Source: Fulvimarina endophytica
GTDB taxonomy: Bacteria; Pseudomonadota; Alphaproteobacteria; Rhizobiales; Rhizobiaceae
DNA length: 64,000 nt
Direction of reading: 5' to 3'
NCBI RefSeq assembly: GCF_003403015.1
Contig: NZ_QURL01000005.1
Location: 186,001 to 250,000 of the forward strand
How positions within the stretch are numbered: position 1 is the first letter of the stretch; each line of letters starts with the position of its first letter. The notes below the pieces were generated by a model. It made no database searches. It was not told where the DNA came from and was given only the letters and a program-made list of their open reading frames with translations. The position numbers were made by a program, and so were the translations under genes. Positions 61,917 to 64,000 of the stretch are shown piece after piece.

Positions 61917-62183
61917 TCAGTCCCGGCTGACGAAGCGGCTGAACTGCTGATTGTCGCCTGAGGCGTCGATCAAAAGGGCGAGCTTCTGGTCCTCGAAGAT
62001 CTCGAAGAACCGGTCCCAGGAGATCGGCTCCAGCCCGTCATTGTCCTGGCCATGGTCGAAGCGCAACAGCCCCGGCCCCTTCGATCCGTCTTCGGTATCG
62101 GCGACGATCGCCGGACGCCCTTCGGAGTCCGCCGCCCAGGCCTTGATCTTGTCGTGATCGGTCAACTGCTTGGAATCGGCCAT
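61917..62183 (-). CDS. Conserved small protein with ISWDxFFEIFED motif
   Basis: An 88-residue acidic protein, MADSKQLTDHDKIKAWAADS then GRPAIVADTEDG, GLLRFDHG and ISWDRFFEIFEDQKLALLID. This layout is recurrent in small bacterial proteins that are sometimes mislabelled as glucan-branching enzymes; no enzymatic fold fits this size. GAGGAGATC lies ten bases before the ATG. It stands alone on its strand between tspO and the DUF2459 gene. Function unknown. Confidence 0.78.
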   Translation of the reverse strand: MADSKQLTDHDKIKAWAADSEGRPAIVADTEDGSKGPGLLRFDHGQDNDGLEPISWDRFFEIFEDQKLALLIDASGDNQQFSRFVSRD

Positions 62184-62290
62184 CGGATGATCTCCTCGAA
62201 ATCCCGTTTCGTTCTTTGAGTAGACGCCTCCGGCCGCGTTCCGTTCCAGCCTTTGCATCATCCGTCTTGTCGGATCGGCGCCAGGATCGC

Positions 62291-62968
62291 TCAGTTGTGC
62301 AGCCGGATCGACCATCTCAGCAGGAAGGGAAGCGGCGTCCACATCCCGGTCGTCGCCCCCGCCTCGCGGAGCATCTCGCCCGTCCAGGTATTGCAGCCGA
62401 ACAGGACCTGGAACCAGCCGACGGCCGGATAGAACCGGTCGACCGAGCCATAGCCGGGGAAGGTGGAGCCGGCTTCCGTCGCCGCGAAACTCGAAGCGAT
62501 CGCGTCGAGCATGCGCCGATAGCCGGCCTCGGTCAGTTCGATCGGCATGAGGAAAGGAGCATCGGATGCAAGAGGCCCGGCGAGATCCACATGCAGCACC
62601 GATCGGTCGCCCAGAACGGAACGCAGGACCGGCCAGACCCTGAAATCGGCCCAGGTCGGTGTCGTGACGTAGAACGTCTCCCCACCCCAGCCGACGATCA
62701 GCCAGCGCGCGTCCGGCCGGGCGATGTCGACGCCGCCCTCTTCGAGGAAGGCGAACCGGGCGCGCGTCTCGGCATCGAGGGGAACCGCGATATCCGTGTG
62801 GATCGGATTGGACAGGACGTAGATCTGCCGCGCCGGAGCGTCCGCGTCGCCGGTCCGAATACCGGCTCGCGGCACGACCACGCCGAGTGCGAGCGCGAGG
62901 ACGACAAGACCGAAGACGGCCGCGATCCATCCGAGGACGGAGCGCGTGCGTGACGCCCCCCGGCTCAC
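62291..62968 (-). CDS. DUF2459 (TIGR02117-like) membrane-anchored protein
   Basis: A 225-residue protein with one N-terminal helix (WIAAVFGLVVLALALGVVV) and a periplasmic domain holding NPIHTDIAVPLD, VGWGGETFYVTTPTWADF, and a C-terminal FGCNTWTGEMLREAG. The conserved His and Cys in these segments suggest a papain-like or NlpC-type hydrolase arrangement, which is inference. Function of the family is unknown. Confidence 0.8.
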   Translation of the reverse strand: MSRGASRTRSVLGWIAAVFGLVVLALALGVVVPRAGIRTGDADAPARQIYVLSNPIHTDIAVPLDAETRARFAFLEEGGVDIARPDARWLIVGWGGETFYVTTPTWADFRVWPVLRSVLGDRSVLHVDLAGPLASDAPFLMPIELTEAGYRRMLDAIASSFAATEAGSTFPGYGSVDRFYPAVGWFQVLFGCNTWTGEMLREAGATTGMWTPLPFLLRWSIRLHN

Positions 62969-63007
62969 GATATCGGAAAGGGGTGTGCCCCCGGAAATGG
63001 ACGCACC

Positions 63008-63214
63008 CTACTGTTCGCCGAGCTTCATGTTGGGATCGTAGGTCTTGCCTTCCACTGTCTTCACGACGGCCTGGCCGCAGCGCATCGTCCCGCTCGCCTG
63101 ATCATAGGCATAGGTCGGCGACCCGTAGAGGTCCCAGCCCTTCGACAATGCGAGCGAAACCTTGTGGCAGAACGAGGAGTCGTCCGGGCCGGACAGAAAT
63201 CGGTAGAGGATCAT
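63008..63214 (-). CDS. DUF1737-like small protein
   Basis: A 68-residue protein, MILYRFLSGPDDSSFCHKVS, then LALSKGWDLYGSPTYAYD and MRCGQAVVK. The KGW.LYGSP.Y motif identifies the DUF1737 family of short bacterial proteins. Its ATG overlaps the TGA of the upstream CitE-like gene by 4 bp (ATGA), so translation is coupled. Role unknown. Confidence 0.83.
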   Translation of the reverse strand: MILYRFLSGPDDSSFCHKVSLALSKGWDLYGSPTYAYDQASGTMRCGQAVVKTVEGKTYDPNMKLGEQ

Positions 63215-64000
63215 CGAGGCTCTCTGTTCGTCGCGACGCGGGCGGCGATCGCATCCTTCAGCTTCAAGATATGGTCGGCGACGCCGAGATGAAGGCGGTC
63301 GATGCTGCGACCATCGAGGCTCGCCGTTCCGCTTTCGAGATCGGGCGAGGACTGGAAGGCCTCGATGACCCGCTCCGCCCAGGCGACCGCATGGGGTTCC
63401 GGGCTGAACCGTTCGTTGACGGTCGCGATCTGCGTCGGGTGAACGACGATCTTGCCATCGAAGCCGAGGCGGCTTGCGGCCGTGCATTCGCGTTCGAGCC
63501 CATCTGCGTCGGACACGTCGCCGAACGGCGCGTCGATGGCATCGAGCCCTGCGCTCTTGGCGGCAAGGATCAAGCTTGCGAGCCAGGGCAGGAGCTCGGT
63601 CCGCTCTGCGTCGGGGCGGATCCCGGCCGCGAGCTTCAGGGTCGCCGTCCCCGCGACGAGCGCGCTCAGGCGGCCGGGAGCCTCCTCTGCGATCGCGGCG
63701 ACATTGACGATGCCCTTCGGGGTCCCGATCAGAGCCCAGAGCTTCAACCCCTCTGGGGCATCCGTCTCCGTGAGCGCCGTCGCGATCTGGGACACGACGC
63801 TTGCATCCTCCACCTGCGGCAAGAGGATTGCGTCCACGCCGGCACCCCGTGCGGCCAGGAAATCCTCCGTTCCCCAGACCGTATCCAGCCCGTTGATCCT
63901 GACGATCCGCTCGCCCCGGAACCGGGATTGGCGAAGATGGTCGCGCAGCCGCTCGCGCGCGGCCGGCTTTTCGCCCGGCGCGACGCTCTCGGTCAGATCG
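63211..64000 (-). CDS. HpcH/HpaI-CitE family CoA ester lyase, N-terminus outside window
   Basis: The frame is open to the right edge of the window. The visible 262 residues show the CitE-like fold: ESVAPGEKPAARERL, VRINGLDTVWGTEDF, AILLPQVEDASVVSQIA, then FDGKIVVHPTQIATVNERFS. This group includes malyl-CoA, citramalyl-CoA and related lyases or thioesterases that use a metal-bound carboxylate substrate. The upstream partner is not visible, so the specific reaction stays open. It overlaps the DUF1737 gene by 4 bp. Confidence 0.87.
   Translation of the reverse strand, partial: DLTESVAPGEKPAARERLRDHLRQSRFRGERIVRINGLDTVWGTEDFLAARGAGVDAILLPQVEDASVVSQIATALTETDAPEGLKLWALIGTPKGIVNVAAIAEEAPGRLSALVAGTATLKLAAGIRPDAERTELLPWLASLILAAKSAGLDAIDAPFGDVSDADGLERECTAASRLGFDGKIVVHPTQIATVNERFSPEPHAVAWAERVIEAFQSSPDLESGTASLDGRSIDRLHLGVADHILKLKDAIAARVATNREPR

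Noticed and set aside
1..64000. CRISPR arrays, insertion sequences, prophage or tRNA-linked integration sites
   Set aside because: I saw no regularly spaced repeats, transposase or integrase genes, or tRNA genes in the window.

Overview
The window is high-GC DNA with strong G/C preference at third codon positions and dense, mostly housekeeping and catabolic gene content. A fused trpE(G) behind a tandem-Trp leader peptide, an aapJQMP general amino-acid transporter, a rplM-rpsI...argC-ctaA block and a MipA/OmpV-pyc neighbourhood together point to an alphaproteobacterium of the Hyphomicrobiales (Rhizobiales). I saw no insertion sequence, prophage, CRISPR array, rRNA or tRNA. It looks like an ordinary chromosomal segment.

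Left third (1-17 kb): the 3' end of a formate/nitrite-type channel gene; an RND efflux pair (adaptor plus pump); a 2-Cys OhrR-like MarR regulator followed by a group 1 truncated hemoglobin; fumC; mscL; gluQ; an AlkA-type DNA glycosylase; an HNH endonuclease; and a trpL-attenuator-trpE(G)-CDF transporter unit, followed by formate-tetrahydrofolate ligase.

17-27 kb: a minus-strand catabolic operon (class III CoA-transferase, TRAP transporter dctM-dctP-dctQ, aconitase-family hydratase, HMG-CoA-lyase-family lyase) faces a divergent FCD-type GntR regulator. Two copies of an inverted operator-like sequence lie 53 bp apart between them. I propose it is a pathway for a C5 branched dicarboxylate such as citraconate/(R)-citramalate. 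Nicotinamidase, an SDR dehydrogenase and an alpha/beta hydrolase follow.

28-40 kb: MipA/OmpV outer-membrane protein; pyruvate carboxylase; an ECF sigma factor with NrsF-type anti-sigma factor behind a recognisable self-type promoter; cobalamin genes cobS, cbiD and cobK, with cobK open in frame into an amidase; a 27-residue membrane peptide gene; an AI-2E-family permease.

40-48 kb: the aapJQMP operon (aapQ has an in-frame TGA near its apparent 5' end, and AapM carries an extra membrane block); metC; a flavin-binding oxidase-like protein; an intergenic region with a strongly structured minus-strand element ending in a T7 terminator; a SOUL heme-binding-domain protein.

48-64 kb: metY-type sulfhydrylase, oxidoreductase, enoyl-CoA hydratase and thioesterase genes, then rplM-rpsI, a methyltransferase, agmatinase, a DegT aminotransferase, argC, a dienelactone hydrolase, heme A synthase ctaA, DUF2842, TspO, and a run of small conserved proteins ending in a CitE-like lyase cut by the window edge.
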